From assembly GCF_001905095.1 (NCBI RefSeq), contig NZ_LWLS01000070.1, positions 1-64,000 of the forward strand: a stretch of 64,000 nucleotides of DNA, written 5' to 3'. Shown here piece after piece: positions 15,692-24,279 of this stretch (positions are counted from its first letter, which is position 1; each line of letters starts with the position of its first letter). The DNA comes from Micromonospora sp. CB01531. GTDB taxonomy: Bacteria > Actinomycetota > Actinomycetes > Mycobacteriales > Micromonosporaceae. The translations under genes were made by a program, and so were the position numbers. Under the pieces are notes generated by a model, which saw nothing but the letters and a program-made list of their open reading frames with translations, had not been told where the DNA came from and searched no databases.

Positions 15692-17151
15692 ACCAGGAAC
15701 CGGGCGACCCCGACCGGTCGACGGCGCTCGCCGACGCGATCCGGGAACTGGCCGCCTGGTCCCATGAGCTGGACTGGCCCAGCCAGCCCGACGACACTCG
15801 GGATCGGTTCACCCTGCTGGTCTATGACACCCTCGCGGTCACCCTGGCTGGCGCCGGCACGGAGGAGAACCGGGCGCTGCGCACGGTCTGGCCGTCCGCT
15901 GGCGGGACTGCCACCGCTCTGGGGCAGGGCCGCTCCCCCGCCGACCGGGCCGCCTGGCTCAACGGCGCGGCAGCGGTCTCCCTGGAGCTGGACCCGGCCA
16001 GCCGGGTCACCCGGGGGCATGCCCCGGCCCAGACCATGTTCGCGGTCCTGGCCGCCGCCGAGGAGCACCGCGCCGATGCCGCCGAGACCTGGGCCGCCCT
16101 GCTGGTTGCGCACGAGGTGGCCTCCCGGTTCGGCCGGGCCTGCACGCTGCGTCCCGGACTGCACCCGCACGGCTCGTGGGCGGCGACCGGCGCCGCCGCC
16201 GGGGTCGCCCGGGTGCTCGGCCTGACCGCCCCGATGATCGCCGAGGCGATCGATGTCGCCGGTGGCCTGCTGCTCGCCGCCCCGTTCTCCGTGGCCCTCG
16301 ACGGTGGGGGTGCCCGCAACCAGTGGGCCGGGTTCACCAACCACGCCGGGCTGCTGGCCGCCCGGGTCGCCGCGACAGGTCAGGGCCGGGCCCCGACCGG
16401 CGCGATGGCCGAGGCCCTGCACCTGGCCCTGGGCCGCCTGGACACGGCCGCGCTGACTGCCGGACCGGACGACCGGCTCGCCCTGCACACCGACTTCGTC
16501 AAGCAGCACGCCGCCTGCGGATACACCCATGCGGTGCTGGACGCCGCCCTGCAACTGCGGGCGGCCGGCGCGGTTCCCGTCGATCTGGACCGGATCGAAC
16601 GGGTCATCGTGGGCACCAACTCGACCAGCGCGGAACTGGCCGGCCTGCGCGCCGACAGCCGGCTGGCGGCGATGTTCTCGCTGCCCTTCATGACCGCGGT
16701 GGCGCTTGCGCTCGGCGAGACCGGCCCGGCCGCCACCAGCCCGGCCGTCCGGCGGGACCCCGTGATCCGCCGACTGGCCGGACGGGTCACCGTCGAGGTG
16801 GACCCGGAACTGGAGGCTCGGATGCCCCTCGACCGGGGTGCCCGGGTCACCCTGGTCCGCACCGGCGCCCCGGACGCGGTCGCCGCCGTGCCCAATGCCC
16901 GCTGGGATCCCCGGCACGCCCCCGCGACGTGGGACGACGTCCGGGGCAAGGCCCGCCGTCTGCTTGGCCCGCTCGGCGTCGACGCCGAGCGACTGGAGCA
17001 CTGGGTACGCGACACGGCCGTCACCCGGGGTCCCCTGCCGGCCCTGATCGACGAGTTCGGCGCGTTCGGCACTCCGGCTGAGGAGCCCCCGGCGTTCGGC
17101 GAGCAGGCCGGAGCGAGAAGCCAGGAATCCGGCACAAGGAGTCAGGAATGA
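15688..17151 (+). CDS. MmgE/PrpD family protein
   Basis: About 487 residues, full length for the family, which includes 2-methylcitrate dehydratase, iminodisuccinate epimerase and cis-aconitate decarboxylase. The N-terminal helical segment RFTLLVYDTLAVTLAGAGTE is followed by AAWLNGAAAVSLELDPASR, HPHGSWAATGAAAGVARVLG and the characteristic KQHAACGYTHAVLDAALQLR. GTG 15688 is used because the longer frame to 15571 would include the promoter and operator. The last 20 residues are low complexity and probably dispensable. It heads the rightward operon. Likely an epimerase, isomerase or lyase step on the ring-opened acid, though the reaction is uncertain. Confidence 0.85.
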   Translation: MNQEPGDPDRSTALADAIRELAAWSHELDWPSQPDDTRDRFTLLVYDTLAVTLAGAGTEENRALRTVWPSAGGTATALGQGRSPADRAAWLNGAAAVSLELDPASRVTRGHAPAQTMFAVLAAAEEHRADAAETWAALLVAHEVASRFGRACTLRPGLHPHGSWAATGAAAGVARVLGLTAPMIAEAIDVAGGLLLAAPFSVALDGGGARNQWAGFTNHAGLLAARVAATGQGRAPTGAMAEALHLALGRLDTAALTAGPDDRLALHTDFVKQHAACGYTHAVLDAALQLRAAGAVPVDLDRIERVIVGTNSTSAELAGLRADSRLAAMFSLPFMTAVALALGETGPAATSPAVRRDPVIRRLAGRVTVEVDPELEARMPLDRGARVTLVRTGAPDAVAAVPNARWDPRHAPATWDDVRGKARRLLGPLGVDAERLEHWVRDTAVTRGPLPALIDEFGAFGTPAEEPPAFGEQAGARSQESGTRSQE

Positions 17152-17161
17152 GGAGTCCGGT

Positions 17162-17911
17162 ATGAAGATCATCGCCCTCACGCCCGCCCACGTCGGCCCG
17201 GCGGAGATCCGCCGTCGGCAGGCCCGCTACGACTCGTTCAGCTCGACCGACTGCCCGGTGGTCGTCCTCGACCAGCCGGACGAACCGGGCGTACCCCGGT
17301 CCTTCGACACCCCGGACCTGATCAGGTCGGCCGACCGGTGCGTGGTGGCCCGCGCCCGGGGTCTCACCCTCGAACCCGGTGACGTGCTGATGCCCGACTG
17401 CATCCTGGACACCGCGCTGGAGACCGTTCGGTCCGGGATACCCGGTCACGCCCTGGGCATCCTGGAGATCACGGTCAGCACGCTGACCGGGCTCGGCCTT
17501 CGGTTCGGCGCGGTGGCCCGGAACCAGGCGGTGGCCGACGCGCTGACCCGGCGGATCCAGGACTACCACCCGGGGGACCTGTTCGTCGGCACCCGGATCC
17601 TGGCACTGCCGACCGAGGCGGTGGCGGATGCCGCGACCTGGGGCGCGGCGTTGCGCCGGCACGTCGACGAGTTGGCCGCGCAGGGCGCCGAGTGCGTGAT
17701 CAACGGGTGCTCGGCGGTGGACGTCGACAGCCGCGGCATCCCGGTGATCGACCCGGCCCGGCTGGCCGTCCGGATCGTCAGCACGGCCGCAGCCGCCGGG
17801 CTGCCGCTGCCCCCGCTGCCGGCCGGCGGCGACCGGGGCGGCCCAGCGGGGGCACCCCGACAACCCGAATCACACAGCAGACACCCGGAGGTAGGGCCAT
17901 GGGAACGGTAG
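17162..17911 (+). CDS. Asp/Glu/hydantoin racemase-like protein
   Basis: 249 residues. The two cysteines used by this superfamily for proton transfer appear in DVLMPDCILDTALE (about residue 80) and CVINGCSAVDVDSRG (about residue 180), the second in the usual GC context. The fold resembles hydantoin/allantoin racemase and arylmalonate decarboxylase relatives, but the first motif is atypical, so racemase activity is not assured. The C-terminal 25 residues are proline/arginine-rich and read through the ribosome site of the next gene, overlapping it by 13 bases. It fits the Hyu context, where racemases interconvert 5-substituted hydantoins. Confidence 0.75.
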   Translation: MKIIALTPAHVGPAEIRRRQARYDSFSSTDCPVVVLDQPDEPGVPRSFDTPDLIRSADRCVVARARGLTLEPGDVLMPDCILDTALETVRSGIPGHALGILEITVSTLTGLGLRFGAVARNQAVADALTRRIQDYHPGDLFVGTRILALPTEAVADAATWGAALRRHVDELAAQGAECVINGCSAVDVDSRGIPVIDPARLAVRIVSTAAAAGLPLPPLPAGGDRGGPAGAPRQPESHSRHPEVGPWER

Positions 17912-19008
17912 CCGTATTCGGCGCGGGCGGACTGGTGGGTGCCACGGTGGCCCGGATGATGGCCCTGGCACCGGAGGTGACCCGGCTGCACCTGTTCGAC
18001 ATCAACGAGTCGGCGCTGCGGGTGGAGGCGATGGACGCCGCGATGACGGCGGAGAAGCTGCGCCCGCAGAGCCTGACCGTGCACACCCGTACCGTCGACA
18101 TGACCAACGTTGAGGCGGTTGCCGAGGCGATCGACCAGGCTGCGCCGGACGTGCTGCTCCAAGCCGCGATCCCGCGCTCCTGGTACAGCTTCCCCCACCG
18201 ATTCGATCCCGTGACCTGGCGACGGCTCAACCGGGAGGCCCGGATGGGGCCGTGGCTACCGCTGTTCATGCTGCTGCCGATGAAGCTGATGCAGGGCCGC
18301 GCCCAGGCCGGTTCCACCGCGCCGGTGGTGCAGATCTCGTACCCGGACGCGGTCAACCCGGCGCTGGCCGCCGCCGGGCTCGCCCCGATCTGCGGGTCGG
18401 GCAACTCGGAGAACATCTGCACGGTGATGCGGGTGGTCGCGGCCGAGCACCTGGGGTTGCCGGTGCAGGACGTGTACGTCCGGCTGATCGCCAACCACTT
18501 CCATGCCTGGGCGTTGGCCGCCGACGATCCGGAGTTCGCCGAGCGTCCGATGTGGTATCGCATCCTGGTCGGCCCGGACGACGTGACCGAGACGGTGACC
18601 ACCGACGCGTACTGGGCAGACGTGCGGCAGCGCTATCCGCGGACCCGGCCCGCGTTTGCCGCCACCTCGGCGGTGAAGAACGCCAGCCGGCTGCTCCGCG
18701 ATGACCTAACACTCAGCCACGTCACCGGGCCGGGCGGCCTGATTGGTGGGGTGGATGCCCGGCTCGGCCGGTCCGGTGTGGAGCTCGTCTGGCCATCGGG
18801 GATCAGCGAGGTCGAGGCCCGGCAGCTACTGGCCCGGGCACAGCAGGGTGACGGCATCGAGCGGATTGCCGACGACGGCGCGGTGCACTTCACCGAGGGT
18901 TCCGCGCAGGCGATGCGGGAGCTGATGAACTACGACTGCGACGTGCTCCAGCCCGACGAGGTGGAGCAGCGGGCCGAGGAGCTCATGTCCCGGATCCCCC
19001 ATGACTAA
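17899..19008 (+). CDS. NAD(P)-binding Rossmann-fold oxidoreductase, saccharopine dehydrogenase-like N-terminus
   Basis: 369 residues. The N-terminus TVAVFGAGGLVGATVARMMA binds NAD(P), and the acidic residue at the end of strand 2 (LFDINESALRVE) suggests NAD. VLLQAAIPRSWYSFPHRFDP and QISYPDAVNPALAAAGLAPI resemble a family of uncharacterised catabolic dehydrogenases. The frame is open upstream, but ATG 17899 has GGAGGT seven bases before it. It overlaps the racemase gene and, by eight bases, hyuA. Substrate unknown. Confidence 0.75.
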   Translation: MGTVAVFGAGGLVGATVARMMALAPEVTRLHLFDINESALRVEAMDAAMTAEKLRPQSLTVHTRTVDMTNVEAVAEAIDQAAPDVLLQAAIPRSWYSFPHRFDPVTWRRLNREARMGPWLPLFMLLPMKLMQGRAQAGSTAPVVQISYPDAVNPALAAAGLAPICGSGNSENICTVMRVVAAEHLGLPVQDVYVRLIANHFHAWALAADDPEFAERPMWYRILVGPDDVTETVTTDAYWADVRQRYPRTRPAFAATSAVKNASRLLRDDLTLSHVTGPGGLIGGVDARLGRSGVELVWPSGISEVEARQLLARAQQGDGIERIADDGAVHFTEGSAQAMRELMNYDCDVLQPDEVEQRAEELMSRIPHD

Positions 19009-21097
19009 GCACGGGTATCGGCTGGGCGTCGATGTCGGCGGCACCTTCACGGACCTGGTGCTGCACGACGAGGTCACCGGGGCGCAACGGGTGCACAAGG
19101 TGTCCAGCACTCCGGACGACCCGTCCCGAGCCATCGTCGAAGGGCTGCACCAGCTCTGCGAGCTGGCCAGGGTCGGCCCGGCCGACATCCGCCTGGTGGT
19201 GCACGGCACCACGGTCGCCACGAACATGGTCATCGAGCGCACCGGCGTCCGGGTGGGGATGCTGACCACCGAGGGCTTCCGGGACGTGATGCACATCGGG
19301 CGCAAGAAGCGGCCGTACAACTTCTCCCACTCGCAGGACGTGCCGTGGCAACGGCACCCGCTGGTCCGCCGGCGGGACCGGCTGACCGTGCCGGAGCGGG
19401 TTACCGCGCCGGCCGGTGCGGTGGAGGTCCCGCTCGACACCGAGGCGGTCCGGGCAGCGGCCCAGCGGTTCCGCGAGGAGGGGGTCGGCGGGGTGGCGGT
19501 CTGCTTCCTGTTCAGCTTCCTCAACCCCGAGCACGAGCGGCGGGCCGCCGAGATCCTGCGCGCAGAGCTGCCCGGGACGTTCGTCTCGGCCAGCCACGAG
19601 GTGGTCCCGCTGCACCGGGAGTACGAGCGGTTCAGCAGCACCGCGATGAACGTGTACGTCGGTCCGGGCACCTCGCGCTACCTGCGCAACCTGCAGGACT
19701 CGCTGGCGACGTACGGGGTGGCGTCCGGGGTGCGGCTGATGACCTCGTCCGGTGGGGTGGTCACCGCGTCGGCCGCCGCTGAACTACCGGTCACCCTGCT
19801 GATGTCCGGGCCGGCCGGTGGACTGCTGGCCGGGATCCAGACCGGTGTCGACACCGGGCACCGATCGGTGATCACCCTGGACGTCGGGGGCACCTCGTCG
19901 GACATCGGGGTGGCCCCGGACGGCGAGCTGCGGATGAAGCACCTGCTGGACACCCGGATCCGTGACTACCAGGTGATGGTGCCAATGGCCGACATCGAGA
20001 CGATCGGCGCCGGCGGCGGGAGCATCGCCACGGTCTCCGGGCAGGGCGTGCTGGAGGTGGGGCCGGCGTCGGCCGGCGCGACCCCCGGCCCGGTCTGCTA
20101 CGGCCGGGGCGGCACCGAGCCGACCGCCTCGGACGCGGCGGCGGTGCTGGGCTGGCTACGGCCGGAGACGTTCTTCGGCGGTCGGCTGCCGCTGCGCGTC
20201 GAGGCGGCCCGGGCGGCCGTCAAGGCCAGGATCGCCGATCCGCTCGGGCTCTCCGTGCCGGAGGCAGCGCTGGGCATCCACACCGTGATGACCCACACCA
20301 TGGCCGCCGCGATCCTGCAACTGTCCGTGCGGCGCGGCCACGACCCGCGCCGGTTCGACCTGGTCGCTCAGGGGGGAGCGGGGCCGCTCTTCGCGTGCAG
20401 CGTCGGCGCGGAGGTCGGGGCACGCCGGGTCGTCGTGCCCCCGCACCCGGGCATCGCCTCGGCGCTCGGGTTGCTCAGCACGGACCTGCGCTACGAGTAC
20501 GCCGCCTCGGTGTGGCAGTCCTCCGGTGCGCTGGACATCGGGCGGCTGGGGACCGTGCTGGCCGGGCTGGCCGACACCGCGACCGCCCGGCTGCGCGCCG
20601 ACGGGCTGGGCCCGGACGAGACCGACCTGGAGTTCTTCGCCGACTGCCGGTACGCCGGCCAGGGCTATGAGCTGCGGGTGCGCACCATCGGCCCCCGGGT
20701 GGACGACAGCTGGGTGGCCGAGACGGTGGGCCGGTTCCACGACCTGCACGAGGCGACGTATCGCAGCCGGTTCGAGCAGACCGAGGTGCAGATCGTCAAT
20801 ATCCGGGTGATCGGGGTGGGCCGGATGCCCCGGCCGCCGCACCTGCGGGTGGCGCCGGCCCCGGCGGGGGCGACGCCCTGGCCGGTTGCGGTGATCAAGA
20901 GCTGGTTTCGGTACGACGACCGGCCCCGGCTGTTCGAGACGCCGGTCTACCAGCGGGCCGATCTCGCGCCCGGGATGCGGTTCACCGGCCCGGCCATCGT
21001 CGAGCAGCCGGACACCACCACCGTGGTCGAGCCCCGGTTCACCGGGTCGGTGGACGACGCCGGGAACCTCGTGCTGGTCCGAGAGGAGCGGGGATGA
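19001..21097 (+). CDS. hyuA: hydantoinase/oxoprolinase subunit A (N-methylhydantoinase A family)
   Basis: 698 residues, normal length. The actin-like ATPase start YRLGVDVGGTFTDLVLHDEV is followed by VVHGTTVATNMVIERTGVRV, the second phosphate loop ITLDVGGTSSDIGVA and the C-terminal region AGMRFTGPAIVEQPDTTTVV. HyuA/HyuB pairs hydrolyse cyclic amides such as hydantoins or 5-oxoproline with ATP, or act as acetone/acetophenone carboxylases. No third carboxylase subunit is seen here, which favours hydrolysis. The ATG overlaps the previous gene by eight bases, and its stop shares ATGA with hyuB. Confidence 0.93.
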   Translation: MTKHGYRLGVDVGGTFTDLVLHDEVTGAQRVHKVSSTPDDPSRAIVEGLHQLCELARVGPADIRLVVHGTTVATNMVIERTGVRVGMLTTEGFRDVMHIGRKKRPYNFSHSQDVPWQRHPLVRRRDRLTVPERVTAPAGAVEVPLDTEAVRAAAQRFREEGVGGVAVCFLFSFLNPEHERRAAEILRAELPGTFVSASHEVVPLHREYERFSSTAMNVYVGPGTSRYLRNLQDSLATYGVASGVRLMTSSGGVVTASAAAELPVTLLMSGPAGGLLAGIQTGVDTGHRSVITLDVGGTSSDIGVAPDGELRMKHLLDTRIRDYQVMVPMADIETIGAGGGSIATVSGQGVLEVGPASAGATPGPVCYGRGGTEPTASDAAAVLGWLRPETFFGGRLPLRVEAARAAVKARIADPLGLSVPEAALGIHTVMTHTMAAAILQLSVRRGHDPRRFDLVAQGGAGPLFACSVGAEVGARRVVVPPHPGIASALGLLSTDLRYEYAASVWQSSGALDIGRLGTVLAGLADTATARLRADGLGPDETDLEFFADCRYAGQGYELRVRTIGPRVDDSWVAETVGRFHDLHEATYRSRFEQTEVQIVNIRVIGVGRMPRPPHLRVAPAPAGATPWPVAVIKSWFRYDDRPRLFETPVYQRADLAPGMRFTGPAIVEQPDTTTVVEPRFTGSVDDAGNLVLVREERG

Positions 21098-22950
21098 GAG
21101 CAGCAGGGACGGTCGAGCCGGTCGGCACCTCCCCCGGCCCGTTGACCGAGCGGTTCTGGCGTACCGTCGAGGTGGACCCGGTGACGTTCCGGGTGATCGG
21201 GGGCGCGCTGAAGTCGATTGCCGGGGAGATGGCGCAGATCCTCTACCGGATGGCGTACTCCTCGGTGATCCGGGAGTCGGAGGACCTGGGCGCCGGGCTG
21301 TTCGACGTGGACGGCCGGGAGTTCTGCGAGAGCGACTCGACGCCGATGCACATCGGCAGCCTGCCGGCGTACATCCGGGGTTGCAACGCGCGCTGGCGGG
21401 GCCGGTACGAGCCGGACGACGTGATCGTCCACAACCATCCGTTCTCCGGCTCGTCGCACTCTCCCGACTACGGGGTGCTGGTGCCGATCTTCTGGCAGGG
21501 GCAGCACATCGCCTTCGCCGGCTGCACCGGTCACCTGCTCGACGTCGGTGGCGCCGCCCCGGCGATCAGCATCGACGCGATCGACGTTTACGCCGAGGGC
21601 CGGCTGCTCGACGCTGTCAAGATCGAGTCTCGTGGGGTCCGCAACGAGGAGCTGTGGCGGCACGTCATGGGCAACGTGCGCACCGGCGAGGCCAACGCCG
21701 GTGACGTGGAGGCGATGATCGCCTGCTGCCGGCTCGGGGTGACCCGATTCGGCGAGTTGGTCGACCGGTACGGCATCGACACCGTGATGAGTTCGATCGA
21801 GCGCTGGCAGTCGTTGGTGGAGTCCCGGCTGCGGGCGGTCATTGAGGCAGTGCCGGACGGCACGTACCACGCGCCGGACGGCTTCTACGACGACGACGGG
21901 CTGAACCATGGCGTACCGGTGCCGCTGCGCACCTCGGTCACGGTCTCCGGTTCGGACATCGTCATCGACCTGACCGGCAGCGCGGACGAGACACCGACGG
22001 CCTGCAACTGCCCGTTCGAAGGCAGTGTGCTGCCGACCGCCAACTACGCGGTCCGCACGCTCTTCCTCGACGAGGCGAAGACCGACGAGTTCCTGCCGCA
22101 GAACGACGGTATCTTCCGGCCGGTGTCGGTCCGCGCCCCGCGCGGGACGATCTTCAACCCGACCTTCCCCCGGGCCACCTCGGGTCGCTTTCCGCTGATC
22201 AACCGGATTCCGGACCAGGTCAACCTGGCACTGGCCCAGGTACTGCCGGAGCTGGTCACCGCCGGCAACTCCGCCTCTGTGCAGGGGGTGGCCTACTCCG
22301 GGGTGGACGAGCACACCGGCAACTACTGGGTGCATCTGGAGATCGGTGAGGGGGCGTACGGCGGGCGGTACGGCCGGGACGGCATCGACGCGGTGGACAA
22401 CCTGATGGCGAACACCCGCAACGCGCCGGTTGAGGAGGTCGAGCTGCGCAGCCCGCTGCGCTGTGAACGGTACGAGCTGCGGGACCATCCGCCGGCACCG
22501 GGCCGCTGGCGGGGTGGGGTGGGTAGCGTACGCCGCTGGCGGTTCCTGGTGCCGACCATGCTCGGCGCGAACGGGGACAGCCGTAGCGACGTGCCGCGTG
22601 GACTGTTCGGCGGGGCGGACGGGGTCAGCGGCCGTCTGGTTCGCAACGCCGGACGACCCGACGCCGTGGTGCTGTCCAGCCGCTTCTCCGGGCTGCGGTT
22701 CGCCGCCGGGGAGACCCTTGACGTGGAGGTGCCCAGCGGCGCCGGGTACGGCGACCCGCTGGAGCGGGACCCGTCGGCCGTGCTCGCCGACGTGCGGGAC
22801 GGGTTGTATTCCCCGGACGCGGCACGGGAGGCGTTCGGCGTGCTGCTGACCGCTGACGGGTCCATGCTGGATGTCGACGGCACCGCGGGGCTGCGCGGCC
22901 GGCGGGTGGCGGAGCCGACCACCGGGCCGGTCGACCGGGTCACCGGGTAG
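21094..22950 (+). CDS. hyuB: hydantoinase/oxoprolinase subunit B
   Basis: 618 residues. DPVTFRVIGGALKSIAGEMA, YSSVIRESEDLGAGLFDVDG, IVHNHPFSGSSHSPDYGVLV and ERYELRDHPPAPGRWRGGVG are standard HyuB segments. DVEVPSGAGYGDPLERDPSA marks the C-terminus. About 20 extra N-terminal residues (MRAAGTVEPVGTSPGPL) precede the usual start. It forms the catalytic complex with HyuA, with which it is translationally coupled. The amidase gene follows after six bases. Confidence 0.93.
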   Translation: MRAAGTVEPVGTSPGPLTERFWRTVEVDPVTFRVIGGALKSIAGEMAQILYRMAYSSVIRESEDLGAGLFDVDGREFCESDSTPMHIGSLPAYIRGCNARWRGRYEPDDVIVHNHPFSGSSHSPDYGVLVPIFWQGQHIAFAGCTGHLLDVGGAAPAISIDAIDVYAEGRLLDAVKIESRGVRNEELWRHVMGNVRTGEANAGDVEAMIACCRLGVTRFGELVDRYGIDTVMSSIERWQSLVESRLRAVIEAVPDGTYHAPDGFYDDDGLNHGVPVPLRTSVTVSGSDIVIDLTGSADETPTACNCPFEGSVLPTANYAVRTLFLDEAKTDEFLPQNDGIFRPVSVRAPRGTIFNPTFPRATSGRFPLINRIPDQVNLALAQVLPELVTAGNSASVQGVAYSGVDEHTGNYWVHLEIGEGAYGGRYGRDGIDAVDNLMANTRNAPVEEVELRSPLRCERYELRDHPPAPGRWRGGVGSVRRWRFLVPTMLGANGDSRSDVPRGLFGGADGVSGRLVRNAGRPDAVVLSSRFSGLRFAAGETLDVEVPSGAGYGDPLERDPSAVLADVRDGLYSPDAAREAFGVLLTADGSMLDVDGTAGLRGRRVAEPTTGPVDRVTG

Positions 22951-22956
22951 GGCGCC

Positions 22957-24105
22957 GTGCACACCCGGGAGGCCGCCGAACGCATCGAGGCGTACGCCGA
23001 GGTGGGTGCCTTCATCTCGCGCACCGCGGAGGACTCGGCCGGCCCGGTGGTGGCGGTGAAGGACGTGGTGGACGTGGCCGGTCAGGTCACCACGGCCGGG
23101 AGCGTGGTGCTGCCGGCGGTCCCGGCCGGTCGGGACGCCCCGGTGGTGGCACGGATCCGGCGCGCCGGTTGCGCGGTGATCGGCAAGACCAACCTGCACG
23201 AGTTGGCGTTGGGTCCGACCAGCGAGAACCCGCATTTCGGTGTGGTGCGCAACCCGCACGACCGGAACCGGGTGGCGGGTGGGTCGTCCGGTGGGTCGGC
23301 CGCCGCGGTCGCCCTGGGCATGTGCGACTGGGCGGTGGGCAGTGACACCTCGGGGTCGATCCGGATTCCGGCGGCGTTGTGCGGGGTGGTCGGGGTCAAG
23401 CCGACCACGGGCACCGTGGACGTGACCGGCACCGTGCCGGTGAGCCACACCCAGGACACCCTGGGCCCGTTGGCCCCCGACGTGGCCACCGCCGTCCGCG
23501 CGCTGGAGCTGATGACCGGGGTACGGCTCGCCCCACCGGCGCGCCGGGCGCGGAACCTGCGGCTGGTCGTACCGGACGGCTGGGGCGCGGACCTCGATCC
23601 GCCGACCGCCGAGGTGTGGGTGGCGGTGACCGATGGCCTGCCGAGGATCCGGCTGCCCGACCGGGATCGGCTGGTCGCCACGGGCTCGACGATCGTCATG
23701 GCGGAGGCCGCCGCGCGGCACGGGCGCTGGGTGAGCGAGGCGCCGGACCGGCTCGGCGCGGACGTGCGGGAGCTCCTGCGGGAAGCCTGCACGGTGCCCC
23801 GGGCGCGGTACGTCCGGGCGCTGTTCGAGGCGGGCGTACTGCGCACGGAGCTGGCAGCGGCGTTGAGCGGTTGGGACGCGCTGCTGGTGCCGGCCACCCG
23901 GATCGTGGCACCGCTGGTCGGCGCCCCGGTGGCCCGGGGCGAACTGACCGACTACACCCGGCCGTTCAGCGTCACGGGTCACCCGGTGGTGACCCTCCCG
24001 GCGCCGTCGACCGGCCTGCCCGTGGGCATCCAGCTCGTCGGGCACCACGGGGGCGATGAGGAGCTGCTTGGGGTAGCCGCCGCGTTGGAACGGGCGTGGC
24101 GGTGA
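22957..24105 (+). CDS. amidase signature family enzyme
   Basis: 382 residues from GTG 22957. The Ser-cisSer-Lys triad is visible: lysine in VVAVKDVVDVAG (about residue 33), the glycine/serine motif AGGSSGGSAAAVALG and SDTSGSIRIPAALCGVVGVK. It is shorter than most amidases (450-500 residues), with a reduced middle region, but like some allophanate/atrazine hydrolase relatives. It would release ammonia from an amide produced by the ring-opening enzymes. Last gene of the rightward Hyu operon; 175 bases then follow before the next gene. Confidence 0.88.
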   Translation: MHTREAAERIEAYAEVGAFISRTAEDSAGPVVAVKDVVDVAGQVTTAGSVVLPAVPAGRDAPVVARIRRAGCAVIGKTNLHELALGPTSENPHFGVVRNPHDRNRVAGGSSGGSAAAVALGMCDWAVGSDTSGSIRIPAALCGVVGVKPTTGTVDVTGTVPVSHTQDTLGPLAPDVATAVRALELMTGVRLAPPARRARNLRLVVPDGWGADLDPPTAEVWVAVTDGLPRIRLPDRDRLVATGSTIVMAEAAARHGRWVSEAPDRLGADVRELLREACTVPRARYVRALFEAGVLRTELAAALSGWDALLVPATRIVAPLVGAPVARGELTDYTRPFSVTGHPVVTLPAPSTGLPVGIQLVGHHGGDEELLGVAAALERAWR

Positions 24106-24199
24106 CAACGTCGAGAAGCGCCGGTCGACACCGATCCAGGCGACGAAATCCCAGCTCATAGCGCCTGGCTACCTGCCATCGCCAGACTCTTTTCGACCG

Positions 24200-24213
24200 A
24201 CCGACCGTCCGGT
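24200..24213. promoter_or_regulatory. TetR-type operator C, before the transporter lipoprotein
   Basis: ACCGACCGTCCGGT pairs at five of seven positions and is the weakest of the six sites. It is followed directly by TAGATT (24213-24218), a TANNNT -10 box. The same arrangement is found at 31729-31748. The lipoprotein start is 67 bases downstream. Confidence 0.55.
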
Positions 24214-24279
24214 AGATTCCCGCCAGGAAGGCTTGCTCTCCGCAAACCCCCTGACACCCGTTGAGAGTGGAGGCCCACC

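Noticed and set aside
15616..17181. 521-codon minus-strand frame opposite MmgE/PrpD
   Set aside because: Gly/Arg-rich shadow composition with no domain; the plus-strand gene has family motifs throughout.
20947..24159. 1070-codon open frame on the minus strand
   Set aside because: It is antisense to hyuB and the amidase, whose motifs are clear. Its own translation is low-complexity His/Arg/Pro-rich, as expected from a GC-rich shadow frame.
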